Below are positions 1 through 11,500 of a stretch of 64,000 nucleotides of DNA, in pieces (within the stretch, counting starts at the first letter, position 1; the number at the start of each line of letters is the position of its first letter). The notes under the pieces were generated by a model. It was given only the letters and a program-made list of their open reading frames with translations, was not told the DNA's origin and did no database searches. Origin of the DNA: Caenorhabditis elegans (taxonomy: Eukaryota; Nematoda; Chromadorea; Rhabditida; Rhabditidae). A program made the position numbers and the translations under genes. The stretch is taken from contig NC_003283.11 in the NCBI RefSeq assembly GCF_000002985.6, forward strand, positions 13,268,001 to 13,332,000. Direction: 5' to 3'.

Positions 1-449
1 ACACTTGTAAATAATAAAACTGGCGCCAATTGCATTTTCTTACTGTAAACTGACAGCTCATCCTCAATGATTCACCATCGGAAACAATGAGCAATGTGCA
101 ATTTTCCCATTATATCAGTAGTTTCAGTACCACTATAAAAACCTGGACAAGTATTCAGAATTTGTTCCTATTTAAAAGCTTCTTGTTATCATATACGGCT
201 CCTCCCTCCTCCATTATACCCATCTTATTTCTTATCAATATTTCGAAATAACCACAGTTTCTTACTCATTTGTTATCACTATTCTTTCCGTTTCGACCAC
301 AAAAGTCAGAAACGTAAAGAATTTTTGTAATTTTTTTTGCAAACCACAATTTATACTGTATCTTGAACTTTTATTTCCCAAATTTCACTTATTTGAATCT
401 TTACTCAGATTGTATTCCTAGAATCATATTTCTTCAGAAAACCAAAGAA
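1..449 (+). promoter_or_regulatory. 5' flank of the bZIP gene
   Basis: Non-coding AT-rich flank. The useful mark is a candidate SL trans-splice acceptor (TATTTCTTCAG) ending near 437, 12 nt before the ATG at 450. It argues that the reading frame open further upstream from 363 is not used. Confidence 0.4.
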
Positions 450-1820
450 ATGTCAGATTACTGTAGTAATGATGCATCACCATTTGGAGATTATGATTTA
501 CCATCCGATGAGCCTTCTCCAAAATATCAAAAACTGAACAAAAATATTTTTTCACCTTTATCTCCAACTTTTGAATTGAAATTTCAATCCAAACTTCGCG
601 TAAGCGGAAATTCAACAAGTAGTACAACATCCGACGATTCCGATGATGAATCTTTGCATAGATCAAATCAACTTAAACATCTAGAAACTTTATTCAAAGA
701 ATCAATTTTACGTACATCATTTTCCCGACCTGGTGTTTCGAACACATCTTGTGATGAAAAATTAGACTTGGTAAAAATTGAAGACAAGGGAGATAAATTA
801 TAATTTGTTTTTTTTTTAGGTATCCGAAGATGAGAAAAAACGATTAAGAAACACTGAAGCAGCAAGACGGTGCCGAGAAAAGATCAAGAGAAAAACTGAT
901 GATTTAGAAACAGTTAGTAATATTTTTTAGATATAATTTAAGGGTACATATGGGTTTATTTCCACCCCAATAATGTTTTCCAAATGTTTTTTTCACGCAA
1001 CAAAATATTTAAACTTTACTTCAAACTTTTCAAGAAGAACGATCATCCTATTACTGTATGTTCTTGCATGAAATGTCGACTCAGTAACAGCCTCATAAAA
1101 TGTCAATTGAGTATCCAAAATAACATTTCCAATCATATCATATTTTGAATTTTGGTTTCCAGGAATTGACAAGATTGACTGCTCGTAACGAAGTAATGAA
1201 CCAACACCGTATTCGTCTTTTGTCACAGGTTAGTACTCTTATTTGTGTACATTATCATCATTTGATTTTTCCGGAGTGTTTATAGTTTTCCATTTTTCCG
1301 TCTTGTGACATTTGGGTGATGAGCACATAGTGATGAGCACGAATTTCTCTATTTCCTGTAAATTGAAACATTTCGAAATTCTTATCACTGAAATAGAAAT
1401 AGAGTATGGCGATTTTAGAGTATGTGACCATCCTAGTTAACAAACATGAAACACGACCGAATTTCACACGGAAGTGATCATGATGTGGTGGGTTTTTATC
1501 TCTTGTAGACAGATGAAGACTAGCCATGTAACAATTTAAGAGATTCAACATTACCTTGGACGTCACATGACTGAAACTGATAAGATTACTGTGGGAAGAT
1601 GTGATTGGTAATGGGCGGAGGTTCTTATGCAATATTTTTTAAATTTCAGGTAGAGGAACAAATGAGAATGTTGGAAAATATAAAGAGCCGAAACCCAGAA
1701 CTTGAAGCCGAAATTAGATATGAAGCCAAGAAAATTGTGGACACGTACACACATCAAGTGGAGACAAAGAGAAAAGCTATTCAAGATTATTTTGATATGA
1801 CATGCAATAAATTATATTGA
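450..1820 (+). CDS. bZIP transcription factor
   Basis: Four exons: 450-770, 820-912, 1163-1228, 1650-1820, all joined in phase 0, giving 216 aa. Residues 1-107 are acidic and Ser/Thr/Pro-rich, as in an activation region. The basic region lies at about 113-131 and contains RNTEAARRCREK, matching the bZIP signature N-x2-AA-x2-C/S-R that contacts DNA. It runs directly into a leucine zipper (about 134-165), then a Lys/Glu-rich coiled-coil tail to the stop. Family knowledge: such proteins dimerise through the zipper and bind palindromic DNA sites in the nucleus. The start follows a TTTCTTCAG acceptor. Worms have many zip/atf/cebp genes and I cannot say which this is. Intron 3 (1229-1649) contains a 124-codon minus-strand ORF that I regard as chance. 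Confidence 0.9.
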
Positions 1821-2545
1821 TACCAATTTTTTATTGTTCATTCTTTGATGTAGAGGTTATTCTGATTTTTGGAAGTTTTCTGTCTTGAAAGATATAACAT
1901 TTTCCAATTTTTTGGGCTTACATTCAAAAAAAAGTAGAGGACATTCAAATTTCCGCAAGAAGAGGGCACTGTAACACAGACCACTTCTCTACTTTTTTTT
2001 TATTTAGTCAAGATCTTGTATGTTTTCTTTTTTTAAATTCAAATCCTGATAGTAATTGAAAATATTCAGATTGATTTCAGACCACTTTTCCAGAGACAAA
2101 CATATTTTATAGAAAATTGTACAGTATCTTACTAGTGGCTAGCTTAAATGAAACACTGCCAAAATGACTAAAAACAACACAGAATACACTTTTAAAAAGA
2201 TTTAGGTAGGTACTCTAGCACAGGAGTATTATGACGCTAGTGCTCTGGAAAATTGTTTTGTGTTCCCGACGCGTGTGAAATTTTTTATATCTACAGTAAT
2301 TTAACTACCCATTCGAGGTTAACTACCCATGAAAATATATTAAAGATCAAGTAAGATGTGCGATTCGACCAAGACCACTGAGATCATCACATTTTGAAAA
2401 TCGGGAAATAATATATCTGAAACCTTGGAAAAAAAAGAAGCTTAAAACTTCGTAAATTTGAGAATTTTTTAATTCAAAGAAATGAATTGCAGGTGGAGTT
2501 TTCTGAACTCTGAAATGAAAGTTATTCCACGTTCAAGACTACTTA
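1821..2545. other. Intergenic, no gene seen
   Basis: AT-rich spacer after the bZIP stop. The only structure noted is a short inverted repeat, AAAAAAAAGTAGAG near 1926 and CTCTACTTTTTTTT near 1985, about 45 nt apart, possibly a small palindromic element. Confidence 0.4.
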
Positions 2546-2789
2546 CAAGGGAAGTCTTTGAGGGGGTCCGTAGATTTGGGGTTCTCATGCTAAAATTCCT
2601 ACAGAAGAGTGTTAGTTATGATCTCTCCAAAAAATTTAGCTGCCCCGGTCAAGTTTCAGCAAAGTTATGACGTTTTGAAATTTCAGTTAAAAACACCATT
2701 GAAATCCACTGTCTTACCATGCAATCCACGCAAATCTCAGCTTGCGTGACCACCGAAAATGTGACACCCACCACATTGAGTTGAAAAAT

Positions 2790-2855
2790 GTCCTCGGTGG
2801 CCGAGTTGGGAGTGCGCGCGTCTGATAAGATTTAAGCTTTGGTTCGATTCCTTCT
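2790..2855 (+). repeat. tRNA-like (A box/B box) sequence in the left foldback arm
   Basis: TGGCCGAGTTGG (2798-2809) is a perfect match to the RNA polymerase III A-box pattern of a class II tRNA, and GGTTCGATTCC (2841-2851) matches the B box, at tRNA-like spacing. The acceptor and T stems do not pair well, since no CGAGGAC follows the T arm, so this is not a functional tRNA. It may be a tRNA-derived SINE segment or fossil promoter. Confidence 0.55.
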
Positions 2856-3843
2856 ATTTTTGAAATATTTTTGTAAGTTGAATAAAGTTTTAAACAACTC
2901 ATTCAAACATTTTTGCGCATTTTTAAAGTGATTTTATTCTTATTCGGGAACCTAGAATCATTGTCCGCACTTTTTGGAAATTTTTATTTTTTTCATTTTT
3001 GCTCAAAATTTCTTGATTTCTCCAAGCAAAAAATTCAAAAAATTTCATTTTTCTAAACAATTATGAAATTGCTATGTTGTTGTTCAGAAATGTATGAAAC
3101 GTACATTACACAAGTTTTAACTCTCTATTCGCAAGTAAACCGTCGAAATGATCTACATCTCACGAACTTTGTGCAAAATATTTAACCAACTTTGAAGTTG
3201 CATAACTTCGTTGAGATAAATTATTGTGAAAAATGATCAACTAACAAAATGTTTGTTGAATAACAGTGAACAAAGTTTTAGTTATAAACTTTTTGATACC
3301 TCCAGCTACAAAGAAGAAAACAAGGTTGGCATTTGGCTAGTTTTTCTATTAACATTGTGTTTTGGAAAACGGTCACAACTTTTTGGTGGCTGAAGGTATC
3401 AAAAAGTTTATAACTAAAACTTTGTTCACTGTTATTCAACAAACATTTTGTTAGTTGATCATTTTTCAAAATAATTTATCTCAACGAAGTTATGCAACTT
3501 CAAAGTTGGTTAAATATTTTGCACAAAGTTCGTGAGATGTAGATCATTTCGACGGTTTACTTGCGAATAGAGAGTTAAAACTTGTGTAATGTACGTTTCA
3601 TACATTTCTGAACAACAACATAGCAATTTCATAATTGTTTAGAAAAATGAAATTTTTTGAATTTTTTGCTTGGAGTTGATCAAGAAATTTTGAGCAAAAA
3701 TGAAAAAAATAAAAATTTCCAAAAAGTGCGGACAATGATTCTAGGTTCCCGAATAAGAATAAAATCACTTTAAAAATGCGCAAAAATGTTTGAATAGGTT
3801 GTTTAAAACTTTATTCAACTTACAAAAATATTTCAAAAATAGA

Positions 3844-3906
3844 AGGAATCGAACCAAAGCTTAAATCTTATCAGACGCGCGCACTCCCAACTCGGCCACC
3901 GAGGAC
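3844..3906 (-). repeat. tRNA-like (A box/B box) sequence in the right foldback arm
   Basis: Reverse-complement copy of the left-arm tRNA-like segment. B box complement GGAATCGAACC is at 3845-3855 and A box complement CCAACTCGGCCA at 3887-3898. Both boxes are intact, so the two copies have diverged very little. Confidence 0.55.
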
Positions 3907-4151
3907 ATTTTTCAACTCAATGTGGTGGGTGTCACATTTTCGGTGGTCACGCAAGCTGAGATTTGCGTGGATTGCATGGTAAGACAGTGGATTTCAATGG
4001 TGTTTTTAACTGAAATTTCAAAACGTCATAACTTTGCTGAAACTTGACCGGGGCAGCTAAATTTTTTGGAGAGATCATAACTAACACTCTTCTGTGGGAA
4101 TTTTAGCATGAGAACCCCAAATCTACGGACCCTCTCAAAGACTTCCCTTGT

Positions 4152-4891
4152 TAGGAAATTATCTACCGTGCGCGTCCGAGTAGAGTGTGGGAGTAGAGTT
4201 GATCAGTTGCATCCGGTTTTGTCATTTTTACGGTGTTTCTCTATTCTAGATTTTCTTAGGATATATCGGTCATCCATCTGTTAAAAGTCGGAGAGGGCGT
4301 GTTTATTTTTAAATTCGAATTTTTTGAAGAATCTTTGAAGGGAAAAAAGCAAATCGGAGATTTGTGAGATGGAGAAAGAGTTGCATGAATGGTAGGTACA
4401 TTTGTGTACAACATTTCTGAGATGTTACAAAACTACACATTTATGATAAGCAGATTATAATGCTGTTTGTAATCTTTTGCTAGAAATAGGATCGTGAAAA
4501 TCTGCTGAAGCATTCTATCTAATAAGATAAATTGTACATTTGATCTAAAAGCTTAACTTTGGAGTAAGCTTTCTGGTGATGAAATGTTTGTAATAAGCTA
4601 TTTAAATCGATAATTGTTTTTTGATACAGCTAAATTCTGAGCGGCAAGGCTCCACTGAGGTAGGCAAACATTCTGAAAAGATTCCAGAATGATCTGATAA
4701 TTTTTGAAGACTCAAAAACATCAAAAGTATGAATTTTCTAGCAATTCGACAGTTCTCGAATGTAGTAAAAACATTTCAGGTAAAAATTGTAGGTATGCGA
4801 GTGGAGTTTTTTGTTATATCCAATCCAAAAGTTTCAAATGTTCTCCGTCCGAAACACCAGATGATTAGTATTATTTTGAAGGACAGTATTT
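4152..4891. other. Intergenic, no gene seen
   Basis: Spacer between the foldback element and the small MITE. A short open start at 4371 (ATG GAG AAA GAG) runs only eight codons before a GTAGGT site and cannot be extended in frame. No supported feature. Confidence 0.3.
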
Positions 4892-4899
4892 AAAATAAC

Positions 4900-5103
4900 G
4901 GTACTTTTCCGATTTCTGCCCCCAAAATGTTTTCGATATTTTCATTAATGAAACGTGAACTTTTTTGTAATTTCAGGCTTAAATAGTATTTTTGTTTTCT
5001 AAGCTTAAAAATTGAAATAGTATTGAAATAAACATTCACGTGAGAATTTAAATTGAAATATTGAATAAAAAACATTTTGGGGGGCAGAAATCGGAAAAGT
5101 ACC
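4900..5103. mobile_element. hAT-type MITE, 204 bp, with 8 bp target duplication
   Basis: The ends are terminal inverted repeats starting GGTACTTTTCCGATTTCTGC on both strands. About 34 bp match with one C-run length difference, and weaker pairing continues inwards. The element is flanked by the direct repeat AAAATAAC at 4892-4899 and 5104-5111. An 8 bp duplication is the hallmark of hAT transposase insertion. There is no coding capacity: the minus-strand ORF across it is a by-product of the palindrome. It lies in the 3' flank of the RhoGEF gene. Confidence 0.85.
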
Positions 5104-5589
5104 AAAATAACTTTGGTGATTGGTTTTTGAGAGCTCAAAAATATAAAATTAATAACAATAATAATAAATATTCATTATGAATAAAATAACAGAGCAAGAA
5201 TGATTCGACATCATAACAATAATGCGAAGTGGAGGAAAAACACCGGTAAGTGTAAAGTGCGAACAGAAAACGGTTTGTTATGGAACATTATAGTATGGGC
5301 GCAATTTAAGAGATAATTGAGACAAGAGGAAAATTTTGGGGGGTCATCACATGTGAAAGAAGGTTCGGGTCACTGTATGTTTTCTGTTTTTTCATTTGTT
5401 CTTTTTTATTCGAAATATTAAATTTTATCTGTTATATTCTGGACTATTATTTCTAAAATTAGAGTTTGTTTACCCCCACAATACACAAATTCTTGCGTCG
5501 TCGCCTTTGCATTTTGCGGTTTGGAGATAAGACACTTTATGAACAAACAATTGAAAATGATTTTTAATTTTTCTGGGTGGAAGGCAAAT
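5104..5589. other. 3' flank of the RhoGEF gene
   Basis: AT-rich region downstream of the minus-strand RhoGEF stop at 5590. On the minus strand this should hold the 3' UTR; a TTTATT (AATAAA on minus) near 5407 is a possible poly(A) signal. No other gene supported. Confidence 0.35.
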
Positions 5590-8500
5590 CTAAGCATTCT
5601 CGTATTGTCGTATTATAGACATTAAAGATGGAGTTGCACTGCTGGAACATGTCTGTGGAGCTGAATTCATTGAATTCGATGATGGAAAGTAATCGTCAAG
5701 CTCAGCGGTTTGTTGAGCGGTTAATGGGGTACGTTGTCGTCCGGAACTTCGCTTGTACGGTTCCTGAAATTTTTAATAATGGTTTTAGGTCAAAGAGTAA
5801 TAGTTTTTAGAAAACATGATTACGTTCTGGACAAAATTCAGCACATGATCCTTTTCATGACCACTCATATTAAAAAACCATTCGAGGCGGGTTCTTATTT
5901 CCCGTACTTATTCAGATACGATCACAATTGAAAACCACTAAAACTCTTTAAATTGCAGAGTTTTTGCAAGACATTATTCCAAAGACTACATCCCTTTAAC
6001 GTCGAGCTTCAGTATCAAATGTTCTATTTTTTCTAATTCTATGTACTCTAACTTTAATGTACCGTGCTGTTAACATGGCATAGATTTTTCCGTTGATTCG
6101 TTTACAAAAAATATCAGAAAATACTTGCACATTACAAAAAAGGGGAGCTAAACACATTTTAAAATTATCCGGTTATAACTGTGAACACATCAGTTTTCAT
6201 TAATATTTCGTGTTTTTCAATAAAACAATCAAAAAGTTAGTACGTGTTCAAAAATATTCGGCGTAGCAGTCATTTGTATAGAGTAATCCATCAAGTCTCT
6301 TGAAAATCTTGTAAAAAAAAACAAACCTCTCCGTGAATTATAATCTCATGATCAGTTAGAGAGAATCTACCAACACTGGGACGCAATACATCAGCAGCTT
6401 CTGGTTCCTGATTCACTTGATATTTTCTTGATCGCTTTTTCAGTTGGTCTACTTTTGAATATCGTCTTTCAATGCTTCTGTAAAAATGTCATAAATCCCT
6501 GAATGTACAGTTTCAAAAAGAATCCTTACGGTTTCAAAGAAATAGGTTCAGCCTCATATTCATCAAGTCGAGTCAAAGATTTCGATCGTAAACGTGTATT
6601 CTGAAAGATTAGTCATTTTTGTTAATCCTCTCTAATTCCAATTCTTACTGCACATTCGGCTATTGACAGAGTTGCAGTTGCAGGTGTTGCAGCTACAGTT
6701 ATGGTAGTTACAGTACTCTGCGGTGCCTCCGATCTAAGGCGTTGGCTGCGGTTCGACGTAACTGTTGGCTGCAAAAATAATTTCTCTGATAGTGCATGAG
6801 CAAAAAGTCATTATAGGGACTTTACACTTCATCGTTTATTGATGAGTTTCGTCATCGTTAAAATGTGTTTCCTGTTGTTTTATCATTTTTGTCAAACCAT
6901 ATTACCTATCACATTATATTTAAAATCAGAGAAAACCACGAATTGTGGGTTGGTGGAAATTCCAATTTCATTATTCGCATGGTTACGGTATCTACTTGTC
7001 CCTTTATGCTTTATTCTATTAGTATGACATGCAATTTGAGCTCAATATATTGCCACGCTAATTTTCAATTAAATATTTGGAATGTGAGAACACTTTTTAT
7101 AATCCTTTTTATAGTAGAATCCGAAAAAAATTTTCCCATTAAATTATTACCTTTGTAGAATCCCCAAACGACACTAACTCTTCGTATAACTGATCAAATG
7201 TCCGATCAATTTCTTCTTCCCCCATGCGACGACTGGATGTGGATCGTGACTGAAAATCAATGATATTTCATATTGATTCGTTTTCTTTTCTAAATACCTC
7301 CTGATTATGACGAGGCGGTAGTCGACGATTTCTTGCCTGTTGGTACCTGCTCCTCGAAGACATTACTGCTGCAGAGTTCGGTTCAGTGATATGAACCTGA
7401 ATATGAAAATGTGTGATAAAAGGGCAATATGAATTTTTGTACAAAACTCATGTAGTCTGGTAGGGATGCTCTACATTTTACGATAAAATTTTTTTGAGTG
7501 AAACGGAAAGGGCTCTCGGAAAATGTTAGATTTGTTGGAAATTAAAAAAAAAAAGTTATGCAGGATACCTGATTGAGATCAATAGTTGCAGCTGATTGCG
7601 TTCGACATACTGGAGGTCGGCAGTAGTTAGGATCAGTTGATTGGGTTGGATGAGATTGTTGATAGGTTAGAGATGGATGTGATATCTATATTAGTTAAAA
7701 TAAAATATTAAATTTTTTTGAAAAGAAAACTGAATAAGTGAGTTAAAAAGGTATAATAGGAGCAACTAATGACCGGAGAAAGCATCCAGTTAGTTCAACT
7801 TTTCACATTCTGATTTTATTTTTGTTTGGAAATTAAAGTAGAAATTTCACAGATATAAATTTTAAGTAACACTTACAATTGATTTTGATGTTGTCGGATT
7901 TGCTCCATTATAAATGCCTCCATTCATGTGACACGTGCACTTTTGTTCTTCTTTAATTGGCTCCGAAATTGAAGTTTTGCTGCCTCCAAGTAACCTGGAT
8001 GCTGATAAACTTCTTCTTCTATTGCTCTCTTCTTTTGCATCAACAGACTTTCTTCGTTTTTCCAGATATTTTGGAACTTTTTTGTGATTCTTCATCGATA
8101 CCTCAGCGAATTCTGGTCTTCCAAATGGAACAATTCTTGTGTTATCTATACTTAACATCAATTGCTTCGTTTTCTCAGGAATCTCTACGGAATAATGATC
8201 TAACATCATTCGTTTCAATTCTTGCATCCAAGTTCTTTTCTGCTCCATTGAAGACGCCATGAAAACATATTGGGCACGTGGATTGTCAAATGATAAGACT
8301 TGGAAACTTAGTGGTTCTTCTGGGCAAATCCATTCATTCAACATTAAATTCGAACACTGAAATTATATATTTTATAAATTAGTCAAGACGTTTAAGACGA
8401 TTACCATAATATAGTCCTTGCAAACATAGTTCGCCCCACGTTGCTTTACAATTAACAACATTTCCTCAAACAGGAACAATAGGCGTGTTGTCTTGGAACC

Positions 8501-11500
8501 TGCTTGACGGAAAGTTGCTTCCAACAGTAGATCGCCATATGCAGACAAATTGCTGATTTGAATCTGAATAAAGAAAATGGAATACTAAGCGAGCGGGCAA
8601 TATTTCAATACAATTGTGATATTTAAAAGAAGTTCATTTTTTAAATAAATTCCCATGGAACACAAACCTCATCAGCTTTCCACTTTTGTAGAGTAGACTG
8701 TAACTGTCCAACCCTTTCAATGTGCTCTGCTTTCTTTTTTTCATCATTAATTCGTGCTGCTTGTGACGTCATCACTTCATGCGCTCTTTTCACTTGAATC
8801 AATTCTTCTGGGTGTGTTGTAGATGGCATATTCTTCAAAATATTCTCCAAAAATAAATGATATTTAAGAATTCGTTGAACTGGTTTCAGCAGGTACGCTG
8901 ACAATTGCAGAGAATGATTTAAAGCCAGTTGCCGTTCCTGTAAAGCTCTTGCCACAAGAGGTTGCTGCTGTAAATGATAGAGGGTAGACATCATTCGATG
9001 GTAATTTGTGCAGTATTCAATGTAATCTTCAAATTTTCCAGAGCTTTCCACGAAGCATCTGCTCATCTGAAAATAAATGCAATGTTCAATCAAGGTTAGG
9101 TTAACCTAACATACTTTCACACAATCCAAATCTGCAGCATCCAATTGATTGTACAGCTGTTTGTTAAACGCGAAAATCCTTTCAATGCAACCAAAAAGGG
9201 ACGATATTGCATCAAGTGTGACTTTGAGTTTTTCTCGATCTTCAACCAAAAAGTCCATGTACCCTTTGATAACTGCATTTAGATCTTCCACATACGTCCG
9301 TTCAGTGTCCAAAAGTTCAATTGCAATCCGATCCAGATGTGTGAGGGATCCTTTTGTGAGAAGAGCTGACCTTCGGGCAGACGATTGGGAAGATAAGGAA
9401 AATGTGTTTGATATAGCGCTGTCACGGTTACCAGCAGAATTGTTGTTAGATTCATCTCCACCGTCAGAGCTTCTAAGTGAAGATCTAGCACTACTGTATC
9501 CAGTAGAAGAGGAGACAAATGACAAACGAGCCGTCTCCTGAAATGTTATTGTTTGGTAGAGTTGGAAAGTTTTTTCTAAATTTTCGTAAACAGTCAATAC
9601 AAATTTTATGTAATTTCCACCAAATACCAATTTTTTGGAAAAAATTAAGCGGAAATAAAACAAAACACACCTCTTCCGTGGATCGATCGGTTGTTACCGA
9701 AGACATGGCTTCGAGTGGATACGATTGCGTTCGACTTGAAACTGAGTAGCCGGTGCTGCAAAATTGTTTGTTTGGGGGATGAACTCGAAGGATTCAGTGT
9801 GATGAGAAAAGTGCAACTAGCTCTCGGACCTACGAGTGAAAAGAAAAATAGTCGTTGTGGCGTCATAATAAATCACTAAATTACGGGGTTCAATTGGAAA
9901 GTGATGTGAGTTGGAGAGGAAATATTTTTGCAAGAAAGAAAGCTTTTCTGCATATTGTTGTGAGAGAATGATAGAAACGGAAGTTGGCGTCAATTTAGTT
10001 AGGAAATATGTTTTCCGTTGTTTTTTTTGTTTCCCGGAAAAAGCAAAAACAAAACGAAGAAAATTGTATTCTCTCGTAACGACTTTAGCGGGAACACATC
10101 TCACTCTCTCATTGAGGCCAAACCAAGCCTAATAATTAGGTTTTTCTCAGGATTGTTCAGTTTCTTTACATTCTTGAACAATCTCTAAACGAACATTTGT
10201 CTTTTTTTAATTCTTCAAGAAGGAAAAAAAGAATAACTCTCTAAATTAGACTTCACATATGTTGCCTAATCTATGTTTCTCAGAATACCCACACCCATAT
10301 TAAATTGAATTGCAAATGAGGTAGAACGAGAATTTGTTTGCGGTGGCGGTATGATGTAGCTAATTATTACAAAGAATTCGGAGAAAAAAGGAGACGCGGC
10401 GTTCAACTTAATGAGGGAAATGAAAACGAGATAAAAATCTGAACAAGGACAATTTGTGCTATAGGAAATCTAACTAGTATCAGTTAGGGGAAAAAACGGA
10501 AGAAACTCGATATTCATGACCTTCTAAAACAAAAAGAGCAGCAACAAAGTGTCTTGAAATTTGAGAAGATCGGCAGGAGAAAAGTGTCACAGAAAATTTA
10601 AAAAAAAAACCGATGTTTAGAAACAAAAAGTAGAAGAAAAAACTAAAAATATATAAAGGCAGAAGAATAGGCAAGACATTGTTGGTTTTTGTCCGTGGGA
10701 AAATACGTCTATGAAATGAAATGCATCCTAGCAACAGAAAGAATAAGTTTCCGTCATTCATGCCTTAGTAGAATCTAACTTATGCTTCCTGGCTGATTTT
10801 GAAAATATCTAATAATTTAAATAAAAATCATGTCATAATACAATTTAGTCAAAAGGTATCTGTTAAGGCTCGCCGACTTCGAATCAAGACTTGAGTTTGA
10901 ACTGTTATTTTTATGTACGCATAAAGTTAGAGTTTCACAATTTCATTAAAAATGGCTTGTAAAACTATTTTTTGGTTTTAAATGAGTTCATCGAAATAGA
11001 GAGTCAAGCTCGAAAAAGCTATCAAAGGGCGACGATGCGGAAAAGCCTAGAACAAACATGAACTGTGTCTACTTATTTCGGTTTGCACTTTCACCCGGAG
11101 AGAACAATTTATATTTTCACTCAATACATCTATATCTACAACTAGAACATAACGGCGCCACATTATGTCGCCACCGTCAAAAAGCGGATTGCGGGACATA
11201 TATGGAGAAGTTGAAGCCAAACCAAAACTGACGATGCATGAGGAGTAGGAGGGAGGAAATTGAGAGATGTGTGTATTGAAAGAACAAAAAAGTCGGCAAT
11301 TTTCGGCTTTCTAGACATCAAAACATTGGCCTTCACTACGACACAAGAAGAAGTGATGAATAATAGTTTGGCCGGGATCGAAAAAAACGGGACTTCAAAA
11401 CCAAAAGAAAGGTCGAATCAAAATGAAATGAACGGAACACTTTGAATGGCATTTCTAATGTGATCTATTGGAATCGGATACGTGATGCAAGGTTGGCAGG

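Larger units (their letters stand above)
2546..4151. repeat. 1.6 kb foldback (long inverted repeat) element
   Basis: Left arm about 2546-3312 is mirrored as reverse complement by right arm about 3384-4151, with a spacer of roughly 70 nt. The outer ends read ACAAGGGAAGTCTTTGAG on the left and, on the opposite strand, the same with one or two changes on the right. The arms look near-identical over hundreds of bases, for example the block around 2660-2790 against 3910-4040. No transposase ORF is visible and I could not find a clear target-site duplication. Each arm carries a tRNA-like A box and B box. A non-autonomous foldback transposon or a recent inverted duplication would both fit. Confidence 0.88.

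Noticed and set aside
1258-1632. 124-codon minus-strand ORF inside bZIP intron 3
   Set aside because: No splice context, no domain, and wholly within an intron of a well-supported gene. Treated as chance.
2790-2855. A functional tRNA (Ser/Leu-like)
   Set aside because: A and B boxes are good but the acceptor and T stems do not pair, and the sequence is repeated inside both arms of a foldback element.
5222-5808. A plus-strand gene with exons at 5222-5246 and 5619 onward (MELHCWNMSVELNSL...)
   Set aside because: The opposite strand carries the phase-correct last exon of the RhoGEF (5590-5763, ending SIIRQYENA and a stop) with much better codon use. The plus-strand frame is its shadow.
9149-9541. 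130-codon plus-strand ORF
   Set aside because: Antisense to the RhoGEF exon carrying the start of the DH domain.
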